Assembly (NCBI RefSeq): GCF_001667145.1
Contig: NZ_LZIF01000123.1
Span: 1 to 53,647 of the forward strand
Direction: 5' to 3'
DNA length: 53,647 bases
Source of the DNA: Mycobacterium sp. 852002-51971_SCH5477799-a
GTDB taxonomy: Bacteria > Actinomycetota > Actinomycetes > Mycobacteriales > Mycobacteriaceae
Shown: positions 17,128 through 25,700 of the stretch, piece by piece
Layout of the letters: each line of letters begins with the position of its first letter
Position numbering within the stretch: position 1 is the stretch's first letter
The notes under the pieces: model-generated
What the model saw: only the letters and a program-made list of their open reading frames with translations
What the model was told of the DNA's origin: nothing
Databases searched by the model: none
Position numbers and translations under genes: made by a program

Positions 17128-18173
17128 GACATCACCTCCGAGCCTGACTGAATGGCTGGGTACAGGGCGTCGGGGCCATCGGCGACCAGGGCCGCGCCAA
17201 GTCGCTCCGCCCAGCGATGATGCCCCCCGGCTTCGTCTCGCCATGCCCAGAGCCGACGAGTCAGATAGTGCAACGGATACTCCTTCGTCATACCGATAGC
17301 GCCATGCGTCTGGTGGGCGGCCGCCGTGACCAACTGCGCCGCCCGGTCGGCAAGCATTTTGGCGCAGGCGATTTCGAACCCGCCCCGGCCGACTTCGACC
17401 GCTTCGACCGCACCGTCGAGGGCCGATGCGACCACCGCGGCCTGCTGGTGGATGGTCACCAGATGGGCTTGAACAGCCTGGAAACGACCGATGGGGCGGC
17501 CGAATTGCTCACGTTCGGCGCTGTAGCGCAGTGTCATTGCCGCGACGGCACTTACCGCGCCGGCCATCAGCGCGGCACGCCCCAGCGCGGTGCGCTCCCT
17601 CAGAGATTGTTCGGTGACCCGTGTTTCGGCGCGTTCGGTTACCGGAACACCATCGAAAATCACTGTGTCACGGGGCTCTTCGGCGAGGTTGACCCCGCGG
17701 CTGACGGCCGGGCCTCCTGACGATGCGGCCGGTCCGGGCGCGAGCACCACGACGCCGTCGACGAGTCCGATGACATGCTCGGCGCGGTGACCCCACGCGA
17801 CTGCCGGCGCCGTACCGAACAGGCGGTCGCCGTCGAGACGCAGCGTCGCGGCGGGTGGCAGCATCGTGCGAACACCTTTGGGCAGCGCTAGACCAGCAGA
17901 CGCCAATAACCATCCGCCGACAAGTCCGGCTTCGGCCAGAGGCACCGGTGCCGCGTGCGCTCCCGCGGCGCGGAGCAATTGAATCGCGTCGGCAACGCCG
18001 CCCCCGGCTCCGCCCAGCTCCTCGGGAACGGGGACATCGCTGAACCCGTGCTGCTGCAATGCATTCCATAGTTGTGGTGCCCAGCCGGTGGCGTCGGCGT
18101 CGCCAACATCCTCCCAAAGGCTGTGCGCGGCAAACAGCTTGTCGGCGGCTGCGTACAGCTGGTTGTCGCTCAT
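17124..18173 (-). CDS. Acyl-CoA dehydrogenase, small subunit type
   Basis: A 349-aa FAD flavoprotein-like chain. The C-terminal half is well conserved (RYSAEREQFGRPIGRFQAVQAHL, QTHGAIGMTKEYPLHYLTRR), but the N-terminal half is degenerate compared with family norms. In mycobacterial steroid catabolism (FadE pairs such as ChsE1/E2) such short chains pair with a fuller partner as alpha2beta2 enzymes. The partner is probably the upstream gene, which it overlaps by 4 bp (ATGA). The catalytic Glu position is not obvious in this chain. Confidence 0.9.
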   Translation of the reverse strand: MSDNQLYAAADKLFAAHSLWEDVGDADATGWAPQLWNALQQHGFSDVPVPEELGGAGGGVADAIQLLRAAGAHAAPVPLAEAGLVGGWLLASAGLALPKGVRTMLPPAATLRLDGDRLFGTAPAVAWGHRAEHVIGLVDGVVVLAPGPAASSGGPAVSRGVNLAEEPRDTVIFDGVPVTERAETRVTEQSLRERTALGRAALMAGAVSAVAAMTLRYSAEREQFGRPIGRFQAVQAHLVTIHQQAAVVASALDGAVEAVEVGRGGFEIACAKMLADRAAQLVTAAAHQTHGAIGMTKEYPLHYLTRRLWAWRDEAGGHHRWAERLGAALVADGPDALYPAIQSGSEVMS

Positions 18174-19312
18174 GACAATCCTTTGGCGGCGACGGAGCGC
18201 AGCACCTCGGTAGTGCCGCCCCGGATGGTGAATGACGGCGCATCGAGCGCGGCGCGACGCAACAACCGTTCGAACAATGACGGTTCCGGCTCCAGGCCGC
18301 ACACCAGCTCGCGGTCCAACAACTCCCGCAGCGCGCGCACGACGTCTTGTTCGAACCGGGTGCCCATCTCCTTGATGAGCGCCGCCTCGGCCGCGGGGGT
18401 GTCGCCGGCATCGATCGCCCTGGCCACGGTCAGTGAGAGCCGGCGTAGCACCCAGTATTGGGCCGCGAGTTCGCCGATCAGCCGGCTCCCTTCGCGGCTG
18501 GCCGCCAGGCCCGGGTGTTCGCGAATGAATTCTTGAACGACCAGGAAGGTCGAGATCCAGCGATCGGGGCCGCTGCGCTCAAAGGCCAACTCGTCGGCGT
18601 TCTGTGCCCAGCCCTGCCCGATTTCGCCGATCACCATCTCGTCGGAAACCAGAACCCCGTCCAGGAGCACCTCGGCGAAGTGGTCGGTGCTGCCATTCAG
18701 GAAGGGGATCGGCTTGACCGTCACACCGGGACTGCGCATATCGATCAGAAACCGGCTCAGCCCCGCGTGCCGTTCGCCGTCACCGGTTCGGCACAGCGCG
18801 ATCATGAAGTCGGCGCGCATCGCGTTGCTTGTCCACACCTTGACACCGGACACCCGCCAGCCGTCCGTGTCACGAACACCTTTGGTGCGGACCGACGCGA
18901 GGTCACTTCCGGCGTCTGGCTCGCTCATGCCGATGCAAAAACACAACTCGCCGCGGCAGATTCGGGGCAACAGCATTTGCTTCTGTTCCTCGGTGCCGTA
19001 GCGAAGCAGCACCTGGGCGATCTGTCGGTCGGCCACCCAATGATGCCCCACGGGGGCGCCCCAGCGCAGCAGTTCTTCGACAATGATGAAGCGGTCGACG
19101 GCGGTGGCGTCGTGGCCGCCATAGCGGGCCGGGACCGCCATGCCAATCCAGCCACGCTCGCCCAACGCGGCGGAGAACTGCGGATTCACCTCCGCGCTCA
19201 TGCCGAGCCCAGGCTCGAACGTCCCCCAGGGCAGCGTCTCGGTCAGGAATGCCCGAACCCGTTCCCGCAATTCCAGCTCTGCCGCGGTGAGCGCGGCAGG
19301 CGACGTGACCAT
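18170..19312 (-). CDS. Acyl-CoA dehydrogenase
   Basis: A 380-aa acyl-CoA dehydrogenase that would introduce an alpha,beta double bond with FAD. It contains GWIGMAVPARYGG, CFCIGMSEPDAGSDLASVRT (FAD and substrate loop), VSGVKVWTSNA and the C-terminal FTIRGGTTEVLRSVAAKGLS. ATG 19312 matches the usual family N-terminus; the frame is open further upstream, but that stretch looks non-coding. It heads a run of minus-strand genes with 4-bp overlaps and may form a heteromer with the next FadE-like chain. Confidence 0.92.
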   Translation of the reverse strand: MVTSPAALTAAELELRERVRAFLTETLPWGTFEPGLGMSAEVNPQFSAALGERGWIGMAVPARYGGHDATAVDRFIIVEELLRWGAPVGHHWVADRQIAQVLLRYGTEEQKQMLLPRICRGELCFCIGMSEPDAGSDLASVRTKGVRDTDGWRVSGVKVWTSNAMRADFMIALCRTGDGERHAGLSRFLIDMRSPGVTVKPIPFLNGSTDHFAEVLLDGVLVSDEMVIGEIGQGWAQNADELAFERSGPDRWISTFLVVQEFIREHPGLAASREGSRLIGELAAQYWVLRRLSLTVARAIDAGDTPAAEAALIKEMGTRFEQDVVRALRELLDRELVCGLEPEPSLFERLLRRAALDAPSFTIRGGTTEVLRSVAAKGLS

Positions 19313-19508
19313 ACCTGGGAGGCTAACGACCCACTCTGAAGCGAGGAAAGGCACCGCCGCGCTCGGGTGCGAATGGCCAATCGAGCCGATGCAGCCGCGT
19401 CCTGCGGGGAGGTGGCTTCCGCTCGCGGCGCGCACGCCCTCAAGGGTGTCGCGGGTGAGTGGGCGCTGTTCGCCGTTGAAGGTTGACGGGTAGGGGTTAT
19501 CCACGCGC

Positions 19509-19976
19509 TCAGCTCCCCGTGGAACGATCCGCCCGCGCATCCCAAATCCTTTGACTCTCAACGCCGATCGAGGGATGGTGGATCTCCTGAAAGTTCCTTC
19601 CGCCCCGACCGAATGTGGCGATGACGGCGGCCGGCGCATTCTGCTCCAGGATTGGCATGGACAGCCACTCGCAGGGTCGTACGTGCACCAAATCCACCGC
19701 CGCAGCGGCTTTGCCGGTGTCGTAGACGTATGGCCCGGAGATGCGGCCCAGCCAGAACCACCCGTGGGTGTCGTGGGTCCACACGAACGAACCTTCGTCG
19801 AGCTCGGCGAAGCGGGCGACCCGACGGGCGAGCCGCTCCTGTTCGGCCGAACCGCTCACCCGTCGGCCGAACCCGCACACGCCGAGCCGGCGGGCGCGAT
19901 CGATGGTGGCTTGCGGCTCGACGGCATCGTCCCGGGATCGCATCGGCGCGCGGTAGACGGCGACCATGAGAGACAT
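19509..19976 (-). CDS. Conserved-looking hypothetical protein
   Basis: A 155-aa soluble protein I cannot assign to a family. ATG 19976 has GAGG 6 nt upstream; ATG 19967 is an alternative. The centre (SFVWTHDTHGWFWLGRISGPYVYD) and VDLVHVRPCEWLSMPI are rich in Trp, Tyr and His and look like a folded domain. A Gly/Arg stretch (FGRGGRNFQEI) follows. It is separated from the acyl-CoA dehydrogenase operon by about 195 bp and diverges from the adenylate cyclase relic. Confidence 0.65.
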   Translation of the reverse strand: MSLMVAVYRAPMRSRDDAVEPQATIDRARRLGVCGFGRRVSGSAEQERLARRVARFAELDEGSFVWTHDTHGWFWLGRISGPYVYDTGKAAAAVDLVHVRPCEWLSMPILEQNAPAAVIATFGRGGRNFQEIHHPSIGVESQRIWDARADRSTGS

Positions 19977-20053
19977 CGTGCCTCGACGCCGCAGCCGCCG
20001 CGATGCGGTCCTTTTGCCCCGCATCGCTGCAACCGACGAATTAATCTCCCGAC

Positions 20054-20580
20054 ATGGACCGCATCTGGCAGTGGGCGTGGGATCGGTAGGGGGCGCGATA
20101 TACGTGGGCGGGGGCGTGATCTGCTTTTTCGTAGCGCTGCCGATCTACCTCACGTCCGTGTCGTTTCCGATCGTCGCGTTTGAAAAGTCGGGCCGCTACG
20201 TCGCTGCTACGGCCATCACCGTTGTGGCTGTGCTGGTGTTCGTATGCCTCATGGTGCTTCCGGATCGCCGATGGGCACGCCCCACCGAGCGGTGGGCGGC
20301 CGGCCACGAGGTCGATCGGATGACGGCGCTGCAAGGCACCTGTGTCTTTGTCCGCAGGGCGACTTCTCGCACAGTGTGGGCAGCCGGGATCTGGGCTGCC
20401 GCGCTGTCGGTCGCTGTCGGAGCGATCGCCGGAGCCGGTTGGTTACGGCTGGTGCACTACGCTGCGGTGGCTGCCACCATCGCAGTGGCGGTCCAGCTGG
20501 TTGCGCGATCCTCCTGACCGGTTCGTGCGTGGACGCGCTGACCAGCCGACCGCACGGACTCCTTGATCGCGGGTCGCACG
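20054..20580 (+). pseudogene. Remnant of a membrane class III adenylate cyclase
   Basis: The frame from ATG 20054 reads MDRIWQWAWDR, then TAG, then GARYTWA, the known beginning of a group of mycobacterial adenylate/guanylate cyclases. The reading then continues in another frame as GGVICFFVALPIYLTS, VAFEKSGRYVAA and TAITVVAVLVFVCLMVLP, which are the membrane segments of that N-terminal domain. Near 20515-20565 the pieces LLTG and FVRGRADQPTART occur in two further frames. The HAMP and catalytic domains are gone. So at least one nonsense change, several frameshifts and a 3' truncation are present. Confidence 0.7.
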
Positions 20581-20669
20581 CTCTGAAAGGAAAGTCGGCC
20601 GAGGTGCAAGTCTTCACTCTCGGCCTAGAGGCGCCCGCCGCAACGTGACTCGCGCGGCTATCGGTTGTC

Positions 20670-21107
20670 CTAACCCCTCGGGGCCAGGACGACGACGGGG
20701 ATGGGGCGCGACGTTTTCTTCTGGTATTCGTTGTAGCGGTTTTGATTGTTCTTGTTGACGATCTGCCACAGCCGCTGGTAGTCGGGATCGCCGGAGAGCA
20801 CCGGTCGTGCGGTGACGGCGAAACGCCTTGGGCCGACATTGATCTCGACGTCGGGATTGGCCTTCAGGTTGTGGTACCAGCCGGGAGCCTGGGGCGCACC
20901 GCCCTTGGAGGCGACGATCAGGTAGTTGGCACCGTCGCGGGCGTAGGACAGCGACGTCGTGCGTTGTTTGCCGGTTTTCGCCCCGACGGTGTGCAGTAGC
21001 AGGCTCGGTATCCACAGCGTGCGGTGACCAATCCAGCCGTTCGTCTTCTGATAGACCGTGTCGTGCACCCGCAGAATCTGCGCGAAGACCGTTTCCACGA
21101 AACTCAT
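20670..21107 (-). CDS. Ddn-like deazaflavin (F420)-dependent oxidoreductase
   Basis: A 145-aa split-barrel protein from ATG 21107 (MSFVETVFAQILRVHD). Family blocks are LLLHTVGAKTGKQRTTSLSYARDG, VASKGGAPQAPGWYHNLKANPDVEI and the terminal NEYQKKTSRPIPVVVLAPRG. These enzymes use F420H2 in quinone or xenobiotic reduction. It is a second family member in the window; the blocks are shared with the one at 1.8 kb but the N-terminus is longer. Confidence 0.9.
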   Translation of the reverse strand: MSFVETVFAQILRVHDTVYQKTNGWIGHRTLWIPSLLLHTVGAKTGKQRTTSLSYARDGANYLIVASKGGAPQAPGWYHNLKANPDVEINVGPRRFAVTARPVLSGDPDYQRLWQIVNKNNQNRYNEYQKKTSRPIPVVVLAPRG

Positions 21108-21170
21108 AGCTACCAGTCTCACTCAGCGGCCCCCCACTTTTCCAGTGCGGTTCCCTGAGCGCCGCCGGCG

Positions 21171-21326
21171 TTACTGGTGGTGCGGCGGTTGCTCGTCGCG
21201 CAGCCGACGGTCGTCCGATGCCTCGCGCATCTGCTCCTCGTCGCCGAACCTCTCAAGATCCTCGGGCGTGACGTGCACCCGCTTCGGTTTCGGCGCGGCC
21301 GGCGGATGTTCGGGTTCATGGGGCAT
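21171..21326 (-). CDS. Small charged protein, 51 aa
   Basis: A complete frame of 51 codons from ATG 21326 to TAA (21171-21173): it begins MPHEPEHPPAAPKPKRVHV, continues TPEDLERFGDEEQMREASDD and ends RRLRDEQPPHHQ. A proline-rich head precedes an acidic helix. Third-position GC is high as in real genes, and it sits between two same-strand genes with 31- and 63-bp gaps. No family is recognised. The ribosome site is weak, so I rate this as probable rather than sure. Confidence 0.55.
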   Translation of the reverse strand: MPHEPEHPPAAPKPKRVHVTPEDLERFGDEEQMREASDDRRLRDEQPPHHQ

Positions 21327-21356
21327 GAGGCGATTGTCGCGTATCTCAGGCCAACT

Positions 21357-22280
21357 TCAGCTCTCGGCCCGGGCGATGTTCTCGACGATGATCTGGCAGG
21401 CCGTCTCGTAGAAGGCGCTGATCAGCGTGGAGAAGGAGAGCTCGAAGGGATAGATCATGTGCACGGCCAGAGGCTCGACCGCCCACTCGGAAAGGATCGG
21501 CACGATGGTGCCCTTACGCAGTTCCTCGCTGCAGATGATCTGCGTGGGCATAGCGCCGATGCCGAGACCCTGCAGAATGTACTCCTTGCACACCTGAAAG
21601 TTGTTGGCTCGTGCGCGCACTCGTGGCGACAACTCATATCGTCTGCCGAGTCTGGTCACCGCCAGCTTTTGAGGTCCGCAGAAACCGAAGTCGATGAACG
21701 GCAGAGCGTTCAACTGTGCGGGTTCGGTGAGCTGATCCTTCAGTTGACCCACGAAATCGATCGAGGCGCACAGAAACAGGTTCAGGTCGAAGACTTTTCG
21801 CGCGATCAGCGTCGAATCCTGTAGCGGTCCGGGACCGAACACGACGTCGTAACCGTCCTTGATCGGGTCAACCATGTTGTCGACCAATCGAATGTCTAAG
21901 CGCGAGTGCGGGTAACGCTGGAGAAAGGTGGCGCCGACGCGCGATGCGTAGTCGATGCCGAGGCTCACCGGTATCGCCACCCGCAGTTCTCCCTGTGGTT
22001 CCTGCCGACTGGCTTCCACCAGGGCCCGTACACCGTTGGCCTCGGTCAAGATGTTCACCGCATGGTCGTAGATCTGTTCGCCGATGTCGGTGACCGTCAG
22101 CTGGTGCGTGTTCTTTCGCAGCAGCTTGACGCCCAGGTCCGATTCCAGCTTGGTCAACTTCCGGCTGACCGTGGACTTTGGCATGCCCAGCGCCGTCGCC
22201 GCCTTCGAGATGCCGCGACAGTCCACCACCTTGCCGAAGACCAGCAGGGCATCGAGGTCGAAGGGCAGATTCTGTTCCAT
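21357..22280 (-). CDS. LysR-family transcriptional regulator
   Basis: A 307-aa regulator. Residues 1-60 form the winged HTH (GISKAATALGMPKSTVSRKLTKLESDLGVKLLRKNTHQLTVTDIG); the linker helix and the periplasmic-binding-like effector domain (about 90-300) follow. ATG 22280 begins at the usual family N-terminus. It diverges from the Rieske oxygenase operon; the 97-bp space holds a perfect inverted repeat. It is therefore the probable activator of 22.4-26.9 kb, with an aromatic or related compound as coinducer (inference). Confidence 0.93.
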   Translation of the reverse strand: MEQNLPFDLDALLVFGKVVDCRGISKAATALGMPKSTVSRKLTKLESDLGVKLLRKNTHQLTVTDIGEQIYDHAVNILTEANGVRALVEASRQEPQGELRVAIPVSLGIDYASRVGATFLQRYPHSRLDIRLVDNMVDPIKDGYDVVFGPGPLQDSTLIARKVFDLNLFLCASIDFVGQLKDQLTEPAQLNALPFIDFGFCGPQKLAVTRLGRRYELSPRVRARANNFQVCKEYILQGLGIGAMPTQIICSEELRKGTIVPILSEWAVEPLAVHMIYPFELSFSTLISAFYETACQIIVENIARAES

Positions 22281-22295
22281 CGGTGTTCCAAGTAT

Positions 22296-22310
22296 GCAAC
22301 AGGGTGTTGC
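22296..22310. promoter_or_regulatory. Inverted repeat, probable LysR operator
   Basis: GCAACA (22296-22301), GGG, TGTTGC (22305-22310) form a perfect 6-3-6 inverted repeat located 16 bp from the LysR start and 68 bp before the Rieske gene. The palindrome GTACGTAC (22311-22318) follows directly. LysR proteins usually bind such dyads in the divergent promoter they share with their targets. Confidence 0.6.
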
Positions 22311-22377
22311 GTACGTACACCTTATTGGGAGTCCCCGCACCTGCTAGCGTCGGCCGCACCACGTAGGAGGTACGGGG

Positions 22378-23664
22378 ATGAATCAGCCCAGCGCCGTCGC
22401 CAAACCCCCGACCGGGCACTGGACCGACGCGTATCCCGAACTCGGCCGCGGCCCGGTGTCGCTCGAAGATTGTGTGTCCGAAGAGTTCTACGAGAAGGAA
22501 CGCGAGCACGTCTTCAAGAAGACCTGGCTATACGTCGGGCGAGTCGAACGAGTCCCGCGCTCGGGCAGCTACTTCACCCGCGAGTTCAGGTTCCTGAACA
22601 CTTCAATCATCATCGTGCGCGGCAAGGACCAGGTGATCCGCGCCTTCCACAACATTTGCCCGCACCGCGGCAACAAGATGTTGTGGGAGGACGACCCGTT
22701 CCAGGAGGTGTCCGGGCGCGCCCCGTTGCTGTACTGCCGCTTCCATGGCTGGCGCTACAAGCTGGACGGCTCGCTCCACTCGGCCACTCGCAAGGATTTG
22801 CTCCTGGACTTCGACGCTGACAGCTGTCGGGTGCCTGCGGTGCAGTGCGAGGTGTGGGAGGGCTTCATCTTCATCAATCTCAACCCGAACAACACCGAGC
22901 CGCTGCGTTCCTTCCTCGGCGAACTGGCCCACGGCATCGAGGGCTATCCGTTTGGCGGCCCGCATCAGATCTACAAATTCTCGGCCGAGTTGCAGTGCAA
23001 CTGGAAGATCTTCGTCGACAGCTTCGCCGAGAGCTACCACGGACCGTACCTGCACGCGTCGTCGTTCGGCGCCCTCACCGCGGAGGCCAGAGACGCGTTC
23101 GATCGACCGAACCCGTTCACCGACGCGCTGGCCTACCAGCTCAGCGGTCCGCATCGGATGTTCTCGTTCTCCGGTGAACCCTCGCAAAAGACGCCATATT
23201 CCAAGCCAATTGAATGCGTGATGGAAGCCAGCGCCGCTGGCCCCTGGAATAAGAAGCTGGACCGGGGGCCGATACCCGCGGGGATCAATCCGACCCGGTC
23301 GGAAAAGTACGGGTTCGACTCGTTCCAGTTCTTCCCCAACTTCGTCATCATCTTCGGGGCGTCCGGATTCAGCACCCACGCCCACTGGCCGACGGGTCCG
23401 CACTCGCACGTGTTCGAGGCGGAGATGTTCTATCAGCCGCCGAAGACGCACAAGGAGCGGCTCGGCCAGGAGCTCACCGTGACCTTCCTCAACGACATCA
23501 TCCTCGAGGACGCGAGCCCGTCGGAGGGTCTGCAGGCGATGCTCAACAGCGGTGTGCTGACACATTTCACGATGAACGACGAGGAAATCCTGCTGCGCCA
23601 TCTGCATACTGTGGTCGGCGACTACGTTGCGGCCGGCGAAGCGGCCAAGGCACGCTCGAGATGA
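22378..23664 (+). CDS. Aromatic ring-hydroxylating oxygenase, Rieske alpha subunit
   Basis: A 428-aa Rieske non-haem iron oxygenase. The [2Fe-2S] ligands are Cys94-x-His96 and Cys120-x2-His123 (CPH ... CRFH), with 23 residues between the pairs, more than the usual 15-17. The catalytic iron site is DSFAESYHGPYLH: Asp214 bridges, His221 and His226 bind iron. A TAGGAGGT site precedes the ATG. No beta subunit, ferredoxin or reductase gene is adjacent, so redox partners must come from elsewhere. Substrate is unknown; the N-terminal and Rieske parts resemble those of dioxygenases of aromatic or terpenoid acids. Confidence 0.92.
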   Translation: MNQPSAVAKPPTGHWTDAYPELGRGPVSLEDCVSEEFYEKEREHVFKKTWLYVGRVERVPRSGSYFTREFRFLNTSIIIVRGKDQVIRAFHNICPHRGNKMLWEDDPFQEVSGRAPLLYCRFHGWRYKLDGSLHSATRKDLLLDFDADSCRVPAVQCEVWEGFIFINLNPNNTEPLRSFLGELAHGIEGYPFGGPHQIYKFSAELQCNWKIFVDSFAESYHGPYLHASSFGALTAEARDAFDRPNPFTDALAYQLSGPHRMFSFSGEPSQKTPYSKPIECVMEASAAGPWNKKLDRGPIPAGINPTRSEKYGFDSFQFFPNFVIIFGASGFSTHAHWPTGPHSHVFEAEMFYQPPKTHKERLGQELTVTFLNDIILEDASPSEGLQAMLNSGVLTHFTMNDEEILLRHLHTVVGDYVAAGEAAKARSR

Positions 23665-23984
23665 GTACGGTTCTGCCGAGGGAGTTTTCGCAACTCGAGC
23701 ACCTGGTGCCCGAGTGGGCGATCGAGGACGGCCATCAGCGCTATGTCAAACGCGTCAACAGCTCCATGGACCAAATCCGGGCCTTCTACGACGAGGTGTT
23801 TCCACACGCCGAGGAAGCCGTCGCCTACATCGACAAGTTCGACTACTCCGAGCCGCTGCCCGACGATGTGGCCAACCTGCGCAACCTGCTCTACTCGCTG
23901 ATCACCGTCTCGTTGGCGGTCGAGCTGTGGAAGCAGCCGCGGGTAAAGCATTCGGCCAACACCATTCTCACGAGAGTCAGCTGA
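23661..23984 (+). CDS. Small unknown protein coupled to the Rieske oxygenase
   Basis: A 107-aa acidic helical protein whose ATG overlaps the Rieske stop (ATGA). It is shorter than and unlike the SnoaL-fold beta subunits of ring-hydroxylating oxygenases. Helical stretches include LEHLVPEWAIEDGHQRYVKRVNSSMDQI and ANLRNLLYSLITVSLAVELW. Conserved coupling would imply a role in assembly or regulation of the oxygenase, but no family is recognised and the role is open. Confidence 0.8.
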   Translation: MSTVLPREFSQLEHLVPEWAIEDGHQRYVKRVNSSMDQIRAFYDEVFPHAEEAVAYIDKFDYSEPLPDDVANLRNLLYSLITVSLAVELWKQPRVKHSANTILTRVS

Positions 23985-23988
23985 AACC

Positions 23989-24819
23989 ATGGGACTCACT
24001 TCTGCGCAGCTGGAGATCGTCGACCTCACCCCGAGAATCGGCAGCGAGATCCGAACCGATCTCGACACGCTGCTGAGCGGGCGGGAGGCGTCGACGATCC
24101 GTGACGTTCTCGAGCGGCGCGGCGTGGTGTTCTTCCGCGGGCTGGACATCGGTGACGAGGAGCAGGTCGCCATCGCCAAGACCCTCGGCACGCTGGTCGC
24201 CAACGAGGGCCAGGGCGGCATCAACAAGATCTCCCTCGACGAGAACGTCAATCAGCGCGCCAAATACCTGCAGGGCTCGATGTTCTGGCATTTCGACGGA
24301 TCGCTGCAGCCGCTGCCCAACCTGGCCACGCTGCTGCGCGCAGTGCAGCTCTCCGAGATCGGGGGGCAGACCGAATTCTGCAACACCTACGCGGCCTACG
24401 ACGACCTGCCCGATGCCGACAAGGACGCGATTGCGGAGCTGCGCGTGGTGCACAGCGCGGAACGCTCGCAGTATTACGTCACCCCGGAGATGAGTTACGA
24501 CGAGGTGGCCTTCTGGCAGAAGTCGCCAACGAAGGCGTGCCCGATCGTGTGGACGCATCAATCCGGCCGTAAATCCTTGCTGTTGGGCGCGACCTCGGAT
24601 TACGTGATCGGCCTGCCGGTGGAGGAAAGCCGGGCGCTGCTTGCGCGGCTTCGTGATTGGGCCACCCAGCCGCAGTACGTCTATCAGCATCAGTGGCAGC
24701 CGGGCGACCTGCTCATTTGGGACAACACCGGGACCATGCACCGGGTGTTGCCGTATGCGGTGGACAGCGGCCGGCTCATGCACCGAACGATTCTCGCGGG
24801 TGAAGAGCCCCTGCAGTGA
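23989..24819 (+). CDS. TauD/TfdA-family Fe(II)/2-oxoglutarate dioxygenase
   Basis: A 276-aa jelly-roll dioxygenase that would use Fe(II), O2 and 2-oxoglutarate to hydroxylate a substrate. The facial triad is His101-x-Asp103 (FWHFDGS) and His251 (GTMHRV), and Arg266 (RTIL) is positioned to bind 2-oxoglutarate. The start region VVFFRGLDI matches the family. It lies 4 bp after the small unknown gene and its stop overlaps the next start. TfdA relatives cleave aryl-ether acids, TauD sulfonates; the substrate here is not deducible. Confidence 0.92.
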   Translation: MGLTSAQLEIVDLTPRIGSEIRTDLDTLLSGREASTIRDVLERRGVVFFRGLDIGDEEQVAIAKTLGTLVANEGQGGINKISLDENVNQRAKYLQGSMFWHFDGSLQPLPNLATLLRAVQLSEIGGQTEFCNTYAAYDDLPDADKDAIAELRVVHSAERSQYYVTPEMSYDEVAFWQKSPTKACPIVWTHQSGRKSLLLGATSDYVIGLPVEESRALLARLRDWATQPQYVYQHQWQPGDLLIWDNTGTMHRVLPYAVDSGRLMHRTILAGEEPLQ

Positions 24820-25694
24820 AGCTCGGCATCGCCACCCCGGTCGTCACCAATGTCGCTGGAGCGCCCTTGGAATGGGAGAAGGACGCCGGCATCGAGGACA
24901 TCGGCCGGGTCGCGGAGCTCGCAGATCGGCTCGGCTATCACCACATGACCTGCAGCGAGCACATCGGCATGCCCTCGACCGAATCCGGTCGGCGCGGAGC
25001 TCGCTACTGGGATCCGCTGGCGACGTTCGGTTACGTCTCGGGGCGCACCAAGCGGATTCGCTTCGCCACGATGACGTTGGTGCTCGGGTACCACCATCCG
25101 CTGGCGATCGTAAAGCGTTACGGCACACTCGACCACGTCAGCAATGGACGGGTGATCCTCGGTGTGGGCGTCGGTTCGCTCAAGGCGGAGTTCGACCTTC
25201 TCGGTGCGCCTTTCGAGGACCGCGGCGCCCGCGGCGACGACGCCCTGAGGGCGCTGCGGGCGGCGCTGGCCAGCAATGAGCCGGCATATCACGGTGAGTT
25301 CTACTCTTTCGGCGGGCTGACCGTCGACCCCTGTGCGGTACAACCACACACGCCGATCTGGGTCGGCGGGCGCACGCGACGTTCGTTGCGACGGGCGGTC
25401 ACCCTGGCGGACGGTTGGTGCCCGTTCTACGTGTCGATCCACACGGCCGCGCAGTGGCTGGGGCGGTTCGAACTACCACCGAATTTCGAAGTGGTGATGC
25501 CCGCCGAACAGCCCCTCGATCCCGCCGGAAAACCGGAAGCGACGCGAGAGACGTTGCGGGATTTGGCCAACGGCGGCACCACCACCCTTTCGGCCCGCTT
25601 CGTTCACCACTCGTTGCAGCACTATCTCGAGCAACTCCACGCCTTGATCGAACTGCACCGCGAAACCTTCGGCGCAAACGCGCAGACGCAGTAG
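24816..25694 (+). CDS. LLM-class F420-dependent oxidoreductase (TIGR03619-like)
   Basis: A 292-aa TIM-barrel luciferase-like enzyme that likely uses F420. GTG 24816 overlaps the dioxygenase stop (GTGA). Characteristic parts are MKLGIATPVV, the YHHMTCSEHIGMP strand, ATMTLVLGYHHPLAIVKRYGTLDHVSNGRVILGVGVG and HGEFYSFGGLTVDP. Relatives oxidise alcohols or reduce enones and imines. It sits in the same transcript as two oxygenases, so it should act on their product. A second, separate LLM enzyme is at 37.3 kb. Confidence 0.93.
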   Translation: MKLGIATPVVTNVAGAPLEWEKDAGIEDIGRVAELADRLGYHHMTCSEHIGMPSTESGRRGARYWDPLATFGYVSGRTKRIRFATMTLVLGYHHPLAIVKRYGTLDHVSNGRVILGVGVGSLKAEFDLLGAPFEDRGARGDDALRALRAALASNEPAYHGEFYSFGGLTVDPCAVQPHTPIWVGGRTRRSLRRAVTLADGWCPFYVSIHTAAQWLGRFELPPNFEVVMPAEQPLDPAGKPEATRETLRDLANGGTTTLSARFVHHSLQHYLEQLHALIELHRETFGANAQTQ

Positions 25695-25700
25695 TCAGGA

